Part shown: in pieces, positions 1 to 5,114 of the stretch | Position numbering within the stretch: the stretch's first letter is position 1 | How the letters are laid out: each line of letters opens with the position of its first letter | Source of the DNA: Woeseiaceae bacterium | GTDB lineage: Bacteria; Pseudomonadota; Gammaproteobacteria; Steroidobacterales; Woeseiaceae | Direction: 5' to 3' | NCBI GenBank assembly: GCA_022615525.1 | Contig: JAKEGN010000431.1 | Span: forward strand, 1 to 6,295 | DNA length: 6,295 nt | Position numbers and translations under genes: made by a program | Notes under the pieces: generated by a model | Told to the model about the DNA's origin: nothing | Databases searched by the model: none | The model's input: the letters and a program-made list of their open reading frames with translations, nothing else

Positions 1-2
1 CT

Positions 3-119
3 TCGAGTATGGAGCGAAAGCCGGCCTTGGGCCATACCCATAAGGCAACGGCGGGGCAGACCTTTCATTGGAGTCTGTTGCGCGTCTACAATACGCCGCT
101 GCCGGCTGCGGCAGAGTAA
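3..119 (+). CDS. 3' end of an unidentified protein gene (5' truncated by window edge)
   Basis: An open frame enters from the left edge and ends at TAA 117-119, giving the last 38 residues of a protein that finishes LLRVYNTPLPAAAE. Most third codon positions are G or C, as in the neighbouring genes, and the stop lies 21 bases before the next gene's start, which is what a real upstream gene in the same direction would look like. I do not recognise the family: the piece has no motif, only a basic, His-containing stretch followed by a moderately hydrophobic one. Frame 1 is also open here, so the assignment rests on codon bias and spacing only. Confidence 0.4.
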   Translation, partial: SSMERKPALGHTHKATAGQTFHWSLLRVYNTPLPAAAE

Positions 120-140
120 GATTTGGGGGGTCATGGGTTC

Positions 141-563
141 ATGCCGGTACTGTATCCTGTCTTCGCACTGTTCCTTCTCACCGCATTCTCCACGCTCCGC
201 CTTGCCTACCTGCGTCTGAATGCCGTCAAGACGGGCGCTGTGAATCCGAAGTTCTATCGCGATTACCAGGGATTCGAGGAACCGGAAAAACTCCGGGTTG
301 CCTCGAGGCACGTCGTCAATCTCTATGAAGCGCCGGTACTCTTCTATACTGTGTCTATAATCGCGTACGTCACCGAGGTCGGTGGCTTCGCCATCGTCGC
401 CATGGCGTGGGCTTACGTGCTGCTGCGATACCTCCACAGTTACGTGCACCTGACCTCGAACAAGGTGTTGCTGCGTTTTCGCCTTTTTGCGACCAGCCAG
501 GCGATACTCGTGGCCATCTGGATCATGGTTTTTGCCAGCATGCTGCAAAAGCACCTTATCTGA
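141..563 (+). CDS. MAPEG family membrane protein
   Basis: This 140-residue integral membrane protein has the size and four-helix layout of the MAPEG family (membrane-associated proteins in eicosanoid and glutathione metabolism). Hydrophobic segments lie at about residues 3-24, 63-82, 84-104 and 115-136. The family signature is visible after the first loop: R56-H57, N60, E63 and P65 (VVNLYEAPVLFY), followed by the second conserved stretch R96..H99-S-Y-V-H103...N107. Eukaryotic members are glutathione transferases or peroxidases; most bacterial ones have no assigned substrate, so an enzymatic role is only possible. Start choice: ATG 141 is preceded by a G-run (125-130) at a 10-base spacing. A TTG at 123 in the same frame would add six residues, but it overlaps that ribosome binding site. 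The gene is followed after 24 bases by the DUF2834-like gene and is probably cotranscribed with it. Confidence 0.88.
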   Translation: MPVLYPVFALFLLTAFSTLRLAYLRLNAVKTGAVNPKFYRDYQGFEEPEKLRVASRHVVNLYEAPVLFYTVSIIAYVTEVGGFAIVAMAWAYVLLRYLHSYVHLTSNKVLLRFRLFATSQAILVAIWIMVFASMLQKHLI

Positions 564-587
564 AGCACGCCGTACCGGGTAAAGGCC

Positions 588-923
588 ATGAACATCCGCT
601 CTCTGTTCCTGCTGTTCGCCATCGTCGGCGGCATCGTGCCGTTGATTTTCTTCGGCCAGCATTTCGCCTCGGTGGGCTTCGGACCGGTGAATTTCATCAA
701 GGCACTGTTCGTCAACCCGGCCGCCGGCGGCTTTACCTCGGACCTGCTGATCTCCTCACTGGTGTTCTGGATCGCGATGTTCTACCGGCGTGCGCAGGGC
801 AAAGGGCCAAAGCCGCTGGTATTCGTGCTGCTGAACCTGTTCATCGGCCTGTCCTGCGCTTTGCCGGCCTACATTTATTCGAGCCTCGGAACCAGCGACG
901 CGGCAGAGAGGAGGTCCGGATGA
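588..923 (+). CDS. DUF2834-like small membrane protein
   Basis: A 111-residue membrane protein. Hydrophobic segments are at about residues 4-22, 52-67 and 77-98, with an amphipathic stretch between the first two and a basic loop (R67, R68, K72, K75) between the last two. The pattern of an N-terminal helix ending in PLIFFG, a central FVNPAAGGFTSDLLISSLVF segment, and a final LLNLFIGLSCALPAYIY helix matches my memory of the DUF2834 family, whose function is unknown. It starts 24 bases after the MAPEG gene with only a weak AAAGG (581-585) close to the ATG. Its stop overlaps the next gene's start as ATGA (920-923), which suggests translational coupling. The C-terminal tail (residues 101-111) is polar because it also encodes the strong ribosome binding site of the next gene. 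Confidence 0.8.
   Translation: MNIRSLFLLFAIVGGIVPLIFFGQHFASVGFGPVNFIKALFVNPAAGGFTSDLLISSLVFWIAMFYRRAQGKGPKPLVFVLLNLFIGLSCALPAYIYSSLGTSDAAERRSG
909..915 (+). promoter_or_regulatory. Strong Shine-Dalgarno site for the first VOC gene
   Basis: AGGAGGT at 909-915 is essentially the full anti-16S complement, five bases before ATG 920. It lies inside the final codons of the DUF2834-like gene and decides the start of the VOC gene. With the ATGA overlap it suggests the VOC protein can be made efficiently both by coupling and by fresh initiation. Confidence 0.8.
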
Positions 924-1315
924 AACCGTCATTGTCCATCAACAGCCTGCACCAGGTGGCGCTGACCTCGACCGATCTGGACGAAGCGCAATCCTTTTAT
1001 GAAGAGCAACTGGGACTCAGGATGATTGCCCGGTTCAACCCGCCGGGCCTCATGTTTTTCGATGCGGGTGGCGTCAGGCTGTCCATACAGCGAGTCGATG
1101 CACCGCACAGCACCGATGCTGTCATCTACTTTCGCGTGTCCGACATCGGCACGGCGAGCCAGGCGCTTAAAGACCGCGGCGTCACCTTCGAGCGCGATGC
1201 CGAACTGGTGTTCCAGGACCGCGACGGACAGTTCGGCAAGGCCGGCGAAGAGGAGTGGATGGCGTTTTTCCGCGACCCGGACGGACACCTGCTGGCGCTC
1301 GCCAGCCGGCAATAA
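920..1315 (+). CDS. VOC superfamily protein (glyoxalase/bleomycin resistance/dioxygenase fold)
   Basis: A 131-residue single-domain VOC protein made of two beta-alpha-beta-beta-beta halves. The first half begins INSLHQVALTSTDLDEAQSFYEEQLG (residues 7-32, written here with the family's D-x-x-x-A-x-x-FY-x-x-x-LG pattern). The second ends with FFRDPDGHLLAL (116-127). ATG 920 is chosen because a near-perfect AGGAGGT lies at 909-915, five bases upstream; the longer open frame upstream is a shadow of the two membrane-protein genes. The first metal-ligand position is His11, but the position of the second ligand (usually His before the second-half strand, here around V68) and of the terminal Glu (here A126 in HLLAL) are not metal-binding residues. 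This argues against a classical glyoxalase I or dioxygenase and for a ligand-binding or metal-independent role. The substrate cannot be named. Confidence 0.88.
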   Translation: MKPSLSINSLHQVALTSTDLDEAQSFYEEQLGLRMIARFNPPGLMFFDAGGVRLSIQRVDAPHSTDAVIYFRVSDIGTASQALKDRGVTFERDAELVFQDRDGQFGKAGEEEWMAFFRDPDGHLLALASRQ

Positions 1316-1411
1316 GCAACAGAAAAAATGCAAGCGGCGACGGAACTTGCCGTGATGCCGTAATTCCAACGACCGCAATTCCTGAATTTTATCAACCTGG
1401 GGGAAGCACCG

Positions 1412-1780
1412 ATGATCGGCTATGTAACGCTCGGCACGAACAACTACGACAAGTCTGCGAAGTTTTACGACGAACTGTTTGGCAGCATGGGCGCAAAACG
1501 CGTCATAGAGGGAGACACATTCATTGCCTGGTCGACCAGCGAGTCAGCACCGGCCGTCTCCATCATCAAGCCTTACGATGGCAAGAAAGCAACGGTCGGC
1601 AACGGCGTGATGGTCGCGCTGGTATTCGATTCCACGGCCAAGGTCGATGCGCTGTACAAAAAGGCGATGGCGCTTGGTGCCAAGGACGAAGGAAAGCCGG
1701 GCTTGCGCGGGGGGAATTTTTACGCAGCCTATTTCCGCGACCTCGACGGCAACAAGCTCAACGCCTTCTGCATGGCTTAA
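1412..1780 (+). CDS. VOC family protein, metal-ligand-poor subfamily
   Basis: A 122-residue VOC protein of a different subfamily from the preceding one. It opens MIGYVTLGTNNYDKSAKFYD and closes YFRDLDGNKLNAFCMA, a pairing I know from a widespread, functionally uncharacterised proteobacterial family; GDTFIAW (35-40) and KPYDGKKATVGNG (53-65) are also typical. At the three positions where metal-dependent VOC enzymes have His, His and Glu it has Y4, M67 and N117, so a metal-dependent glyoxalase or dioxygenase role is unlikely. ATG 1412 follows GGGGGA (1399-1404) at a 7-base spacing. The 96-base gap upstream (1316-1411) has no clear promoter or terminator that I can defend, so whether it shares a transcript with the 920-1315 gene is open. 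It ends 4 bases from the stop of the convergent PII gene. Confidence 0.88.
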   Translation: MIGYVTLGTNNYDKSAKFYDELFGSMGAKRVIEGDTFIAWSTSESAPAVSIIKPYDGKKATVGNGVMVALVFDSTAKVDALYKKAMALGAKDEGKPGLRGGNFYAAYFRDLDGNKLNAFCMA

Positions 1781-1784
1781 GACG

Positions 1785-2123
1785 TCAGAGCGCGCTCTCG
1801 CCGGTTTCGCCGGTGCGGATGCGCCACACCTGTTCGAGTTCGGTGACGAAGATCTTGCCGTCACCGACCTTGCCGGTCTTGGCACTGTTGATGATCGCCT
1901 CGATGACTTCATCGAGGCGGTCATCCGCAATCGCGACCTCGATCTTCGCTTTCGGCAGGAAGTCCACCACGTATTCCGCACCGCGATACAACTCGGTATG
2001 ACCGCGCTGCCGGCCAAATCCCTTGACTTCGCTCACCGTCATTCCTTGTACACCGGCTTCGTTCAGCGCATTGCGGACGTCGTCCAGGCGAAACGGCTTG
2101 ATGATGGCGGTTACGAGCTTCAT
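1785..2123 (-). CDS. glnK: P-II family nitrogen regulatory protein, GlnK-like
   Basis: A 112-residue PII signal protein, a cytoplasmic trimer that senses ATP/ADP and 2-oxoglutarate and relays nitrogen status to targets such as AmtB, the NtrB kinase and GlnE. The length equals that of E. coli GlnB and GlnK. Motifs: MKLVTAIIKPFRLDDVR at the start; the T-loop region about 37-55 (KGFGRQRGHTELYRGAEY) with Tyr51, the uridylylated residue in enterobacteria; the B-loop TGKVGDGKIF (83-92); and the C-loop RIRTGE (101-106). The beginning MKLVT, the stretch VAIADDRLDEVI and the end ESAL resemble GlnK more than GlnB, but the split is not reliable outside enterobacteria. Start: ATG at 2121-2123 has AGGA (2131-2134) 7 bases upstream, and the open frame before it (to 2201) is not conserved in the family. 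No amtB or glnA is adjacent. Confidence 0.95.
   Translation of the reverse strand: MKLVTAIIKPFRLDDVRNALNEAGVQGMTVSEVKGFGRQRGHTELYRGAEYVVDFLPKAKIEVAIADDRLDEVIEAIINSAKTGKVGDGKIFVTELEQVWRIRTGETGESAL
1787..1798. repeat. 12-bp perfect palindrome at the convergent gene ends
   Basis: AGAGCGCGCTCT is fully self-complementary. It lies in the last codons of the PII gene, just past the stop of the second VOC gene. It has no loop and no T-run on either side, so it is not a canonical intrinsic terminator. It may be a chance product of GC-rich coding sequence. Confidence 0.4.
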
Positions 2124-2156
2124 GCGGAGATCCTGCGGCAGTGGAAGTCGCGCTAG

Positions 2157-2162
2157 TTTATA
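2157..2162 (-). promoter_or_regulatory. Possible -10 element for the PII gene
   Basis: On the minus strand this reads TATAAA within TTGTATAAACT. It is the only AT-rich hexamer of this type in the spacer and lies about 34 bases before the PII start codon, giving a short leader. No good TTGACA-like -35 sits at 16-18 bases, so an activator would be needed if the site is real. Confidence 0.3.
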
Positions 2163-2270
2163 CAAATAGGGGCGCCGCCGTTTTGCGGTTTCCGGCTGCA
2201 CGGCAGGTGACTGCTTTGGTGTAAGCTTGCAGCCGGGCGGACGGCGGCCTGTGGACGCCGACGCAGGTCC

Positions 2271-2293
2271 TCAATGCAATCCTAAGGCATTGA
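2271..2293 (+). repeat. Inverted repeat over the desaturase ribosome binding site
   Basis: TCAATGC (2271-2277) and GCATTGA (2287-2293) are perfect reverse complements with a 9-base loop. The ribosome binding site TAAGG (2283-2287) falls in the loop and the first stem base, and ATG 2297 lies three bases beyond. In DNA it could be an operator for a dimeric regulator; in mRNA it could form a weak hairpin affecting translation. It contains an AT-rich core unlike the surrounding GC-rich spacer. Confidence 0.4.
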
Positions 2294-2296
2294 TTT

Positions 2297-3331
2297 ATGG
2301 CTACTTTATCCAGAGTTCGCACGCTCCTTAACGAGCCGGAAGGGCTGCGCTACCACGGCTTCGCGGCGCTCTATGCCGTGTCGGGTTATGCGCTCGGCCT
2401 TGCCGGCCTCTTTGCCGATGAGTGGCTGGTGAACGGCGTCGCCGTGCTGCTGCTGGCGCATGCCATGGTGATAGCCGCCTACCTGGTCCACGAGTGCGGT
2501 CATAACCTGGTGTTTCGCAGCGTCAGGCACAACGCCATGCTCGGCCGCACGCTGACCTGGCTCTGCGGCGCGTCCTACGGCACTTACGAAGACATCCGTT
2601 ACAAGCATTTCCGGCATCACGTGGATGTCGACGACGTCGTGTGGTTCGACTACGAAAGATTCTTCCGCGAGCACCCGGCGGCACTGCGAGTCACGCGGGT
2701 ACTCGAGTGGTTCTACACCCCGGCGCACGACCTCATCATGCACGGCATCATGGTCTTCACCTCGTTCATTATTCCGCAGCGACGCAACCAGCGGCGGCGA
2801 AACGTTACCGTGATCGTGATCCGCGGCGGTCTGTTCCTCGCACTATGCTGGTTCTTCCCCAAAGTGGCCTTAATGTATGCCGTTTCGTACCTGCTGATGA
2901 TGACGGTGCTGCGCTTCATGGACAGCGTGCAGCACGATTACAGTTACAACCTGACCCTGTTCGAGTTTGGCAAACCACCGCGCAAGGGCGATTACGCCTG
3001 GGAGCAGGAACATACCTTCAGTAACCCGCACTCGTTTCGCTACGAGCGGCCGAACTGGCTGACGCTGAATTTCGGCTACCACAATGCGCACCACGCGGAC
3101 ATGAAAGTGCCCTGGTACCGGTTGCCGGCCAAACATCGTGAGCTCTTCGGTGACAACCCGGAACTCGTCATTCCCCTGTCGGCGCAATTGAAGATATTTC
3201 ACAAGCAACGCGTGCGGCGCATTGTCGGCAACCACACCGGCAATGAACCCTTCGGTCGCGAATACCTGCAGGCGGCAAGGCGCGCCGAAGTGTACGGCGG
3301 CAATGCCGCGTCGTTCCTGACCTCGTTCTAG
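2297..3331 (+). CDS. Membrane fatty acid desaturase family protein
   Basis: A 344-residue integral membrane di-iron protein of the fatty acid desaturase superfamily. All three histidine boxes are present in order and spacing: H65-ECG-H69, H104-FR-HH108 and H262-NA-HH266. Hydrophobic segments at about 22-40, 46-64, 148-160 and 171-205 would form the bundle that holds the boxes on the cytoplasmic face. HECGH as the first box resembles acyl-lipid delta-12/omega-3-type enzymes, while HNAHH as the third is nearer delta-9 types, so regiospecificity cannot be assigned. An O2-dependent reaction on an acyl chain is likely; related hydroxylases of carotenoids or sphingolipids are alternatives. AlkB-type boxes are absent. 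Additional His213 (SVQHDY) and His239 (QEHTFSNP) look conserved-type. Start ATG 2297 has TAAGG (2283-2287) 9 bases upstream. The next gene follows after 8 bases, so the two are very likely cotranscribed. Confidence 0.92.
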   Translation: MATLSRVRTLLNEPEGLRYHGFAALYAVSGYALGLAGLFADEWLVNGVAVLLLAHAMVIAAYLVHECGHNLVFRSVRHNAMLGRTLTWLCGASYGTYEDIRYKHFRHHVDVDDVVWFDYERFFREHPAALRVTRVLEWFYTPAHDLIMHGIMVFTSFIIPQRRNQRRRNVTVIVIRGGLFLALCWFFPKVALMYAVSYLLMMTVLRFMDSVQHDYSYNLTLFEFGKPPRKGDYAWEQEHTFSNPHSFRYERPNWLTLNFGYHNAHHADMKVPWYRLPAKHRELFGDNPELVIPLSAQLKIFHKQRVRRIVGNHTGNEPFGREYLQAARRAEVYGGNAASFLTSF

Positions 3332-3339
3332 CGCAGGGC

Positions 3340-4224
3340 ATGCAGAAACTCGACATCTATCAGTCTCTCTGGGGCATGGAGCTGCGGCACCCGGAGCTGC
3401 CCGAGCGATCGATCGATGATAGTTTCCGCATGGTCGCCGAGGCGGGCTTCGATGGCATGTGCATCGATCCCGCCGCACACGAAATCGATGAGTTCCGACG
3501 GCACCTGCCGCACTATGAGAAGTACGCGCTTGGCTGCATGGTGAATGCGTTTCCGCACCGGGTGGAAGATCTCAAACCGCTGCTCGAACTCGCGCAGGAT
3601 TTCGATGCCTGCCTGGTCAACGTGATCGGCGGTGTCATGCCGTTGACTGTCGCCGATGCCGTGCCGGTCATTTGCCGCTGGATGGAGGACGCCGAAAAAA
3701 TCGGCCTGCCGTTGCTCTTTGAAACGCACCGCGACAGCCTCCTGAACGATCTGTATTACACTCTCCAAGTCATTGATTCTGTTCCTGAAATTAGGCTATG
3801 CGCCGATCTCTCGCATGTCGTCGTCGACCGCGAGTTGCGCCACCCCGTTCCGGAGCGCGACCAGGGCTACATCCGACGAATCCTGGAGCGGTCGGACTGC
3901 TTCCAGGGGCGCATTGCGAGCCGCGAGCAGGTCCAGGTGCAGATCGCGTTTCCGCAGCACCAGGTGTGGGTCGAAATTTTCAAGGACTGGTGGCGGGAAG
4001 GCATGCGCCTCTGGCGGCAGCGCAATGCCGACGATGCAACGCTCGTGTTCCTGTGCGAGCTCGGGCCGCCGCCGTATGCGATTACCGATGGCCAGCGCCA
4101 CGAACTCTCCGACCGCTGGCAGGAGTCGCTGCAGATTCGTCGCTGGGTGCAGGAGATCTGGAGCTCGCTCGAGGCGGAAGAGCGCATTGCGGGCATGGAG
4201 CCCGCGGCGAAACGGGCTGTCTGA
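3340..4224 (+). CDS. Sugar phosphate isomerase/epimerase-like (xylose isomerase-like TIM barrel) protein
   Basis: A soluble 294-residue protein with the layout of the xylose-isomerase-like TIM barrel superfamily (AP endonuclease 2 fold). Indicators are the opening YQSLWGMELRHPE with alpha helix SIDDSFRMVAEAGFDGM (24-40), the strand LPLLFETHRDS with E128 and H130, LCADLSHVVVDRE with D156 and H159, and FLCELGPPPYAIT with E240. Epimerases of this fold bind a metal through Glu, Asp, His and Glu; here E128, D156 and E240 fit, but the expected His in the strand before GRIAS appears to be Q189. The specific substrate is unknown; the family includes sugar epimerases, inosose dehydratases and endonuclease IV relatives. 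It starts 8 bases after the desaturase stop with a weak CAGGG just before ATG. It ends 12 bases before, and in the same reading frame as, the LuxR-type gene. Confidence 0.85.
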   Translation: MQKLDIYQSLWGMELRHPELPERSIDDSFRMVAEAGFDGMCIDPAAHEIDEFRRHLPHYEKYALGCMVNAFPHRVEDLKPLLELAQDFDACLVNVIGGVMPLTVADAVPVICRWMEDAEKIGLPLLFETHRDSLLNDLYYTLQVIDSVPEIRLCADLSHVVVDRELRHPVPERDQGYIRRILERSDCFQGRIASREQVQVQIAFPQHQVWVEIFKDWWREGMRLWRQRNADDATLVFLCELGPPPYAITDGQRHELSDRWQESLQIRRWVQEIWSSLEAEERIAGMEPAAKRAV

Positions 4225-4236
4225 GCAGGCACGACG

Positions 4237-5055
4237 GTGCGCAGCAAGTTCAATTCCAGGGAATGGCACGAAGCCGTCGCCGACATCGTCGCCGGCACGA
4301 GTCATAAAGCGATTGCGGATGCACTGGTTGCGGCAATCGGCCTCGTGGTCGATCACGAGGGCACTTGTCTCCTCGCCATACACAGCGATGCAAGGCCGGA
4401 CGTCGTGCATCACACGCTGGAGCCGGCCGGCCGCAAGCATTACCTCGAACGTTACCTCGCAGGTCCGTACCTGCTCGATCCCCTCTACCAGCTTGCCTTG
4501 CGCGCGGATGAGCCGGGGCTTTACCGCTTTCGCGACCAGCTGCCGGACCGCTTTCGCGCCAGCCAATACTACAAGCAGTATTGCGAGCGCACGCACTTGC
4601 TGGACGAGATGGATTACCTGCTGCCGGTGTCGCGAAAGACCACGCTGGTGCTGGTGATCGGCAAACGTACTCGCCTCTTCAGCAGGGTGGAGCTCTCGCG
4701 ATTGCAACTCATCGAACCGCTGGTTCGTGCCGCGCTGCAACGCATCGGCCGGGACTGGGCATCGAGCGCCGGGCAGCATGCGGCAGACGATCGCGTGCAC
4801 CGGCGGCTCACGGAGTGCTTCGAACAGTTCGGCGAATCCGTGCTGACCGAACGCGAGCGCCAGGTCAGCCAGCTGCTGCTGCGCGGCTATTCGTCCAAAT
4901 CGATCGCGCGGGAACTGAAGATTGCGCCGGGGACGGTCATGGTGCACAAGCGCAACGTGTTCTCGAAACTCGGCATCAGCTCGCAGTACGAACTGTTCTC
5001 GTTGCTGATCGCCGCGCTCGAATCCGGGTCGCGGGAGACGCGGCGACGTGCATGA
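4237..5055 (+). CDS. LuxR-type helix-turn-helix transcriptional regulator (no adjacent luxI)
   Basis: A 272-residue regulator. The C-terminal LuxR/GerE DNA-binding domain spans about 203-258: LTERERQV, then LLLRGYSSKSIARELKIAPGTV and the recognition helix VMVHKRNVFSKLGISS. The N-terminal 170-180 residues form a sensor-like domain with YLAGPYLLDPLYQL (73-86) and FRDQLPDRFRASQYYKQYCERTHLLDE (98-124, key residues P103, F106, Y111-Y112, D123-E124). The Y...DP arrangement recalls autoinducer-binding domains, but I cannot confirm that fold, and no acyl-homoserine lactone synthase is in the window. A receiver domain with phosphoacceptor Asp is absent, so it is probably ligand-responsive. GTG 4237 is the first start after the in-frame stop at 4222-4224, with GCAGG (4225-4229) 7 bases upstream. 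Short spacing to the TIM barrel gene suggests one operon; sstT follows downstream. Its targets are plausibly these neighbours. Confidence 0.9.
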   Translation: MRSKFNSREWHEAVADIVAGTSHKAIADALVAAIGLVVDHEGTCLLAIHSDARPDVVHHTLEPAGRKHYLERYLAGPYLLDPLYQLALRADEPGLYRFRDQLPDRFRASQYYKQYCERTHLLDEMDYLLPVSRKTTLVLVIGKRTRLFSRVELSRLQLIEPLVRAALQRIGRDWASSAGQHAADDRVHRRLTECFEQFGESVLTERERQVSQLLLRGYSSKSIARELKIAPGTVMVHKRNVFSKLGISSQYELFSLLIAALESGSRETRRRA

Positions 5056-5114
5056 CTGAGGCCGAACTCTGGCACAATGCACACGGCGGCAAACAACCAT
5101 ACAAGAAGAACGGC

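Larger units (their letters stand above)
2124..2296. promoter_or_regulatory. Divergent intergenic region between PII and desaturase genes
   Basis: This 173-base spacer separates two genes that are transcribed away from each other, so promoters for both should lie in it. It carries an AT-rich patch near 2155-2168 (possible PII -10), several short dyads such as GCAG-GTGA-CTGC (2203-2214), and an inverted repeat next to the desaturase start. I found no convincing sigma-54 -24/-12 element and no good NtrC dyad. No small ORF or RNA gene is evident. Confidence 0.6.

Noticed and set aside
407..919. The upstream 171-codon extension of the first VOC gene as part of a longer protein
   Set aside because: This part overlaps the MAPEG and DUF2834-like genes in another frame and has no family features; the strong AGGAGGT before ATG 920 fixes the start.
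1316..1411. Promoter or terminator between the two VOC genes
   Set aside because: AT-rich bits such as GAATTTTATC are present, but no paired -35/-10 elements and no stem followed by a T-run could be found.
2124..2201. A longer N-terminus for the PII protein starting at 2201
   Set aside because: The extra 26 residues are not part of the conserved PII fold, which begins at MKLVTAIIKP, and a fitting AGGA lies 7 bases before the ATG at 2123.
2196..2214. Possible NtrC dyad around TGCACGGCAGGTGACTGC
   Set aside because: The half-sites are two bases too close and the right half does not match GGTGCA, so it does not fit the consensus.
2217..2231. Possible sigma-54 promoter TGGTGTAAGCTTGCA on the plus strand
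   Set aside because: GG (2218-2219) and GC (2229-2230) are separated by 9 rather than the required 10 bases, and it points toward the desaturase rather than the PII gene.
3773..4657. A 294-codon plus-strand open frame overlapping the TIM barrel and LuxR-type genes
   Set aside because: Its product is an extreme Arg/Ser/Ala-rich low-complexity string, typical of an out-of-frame reading of GC-rich codons, and it has no sensible ribosome binding site.
5073..5078. CACAAT as a -10 element for sstT
   Set aside because: No -35-like hexamer lies at a suitable distance, so the evidence is a single degenerate hexamer.
5052..5114. Upstream start of sstT at ATG 5052 overlapping the regulator stop
   Set aside because: The added 21 residues are polar and have no counterpart in E. 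coli SstT, whose N-terminus lines up with ATG 5115; kept only as an alternative.
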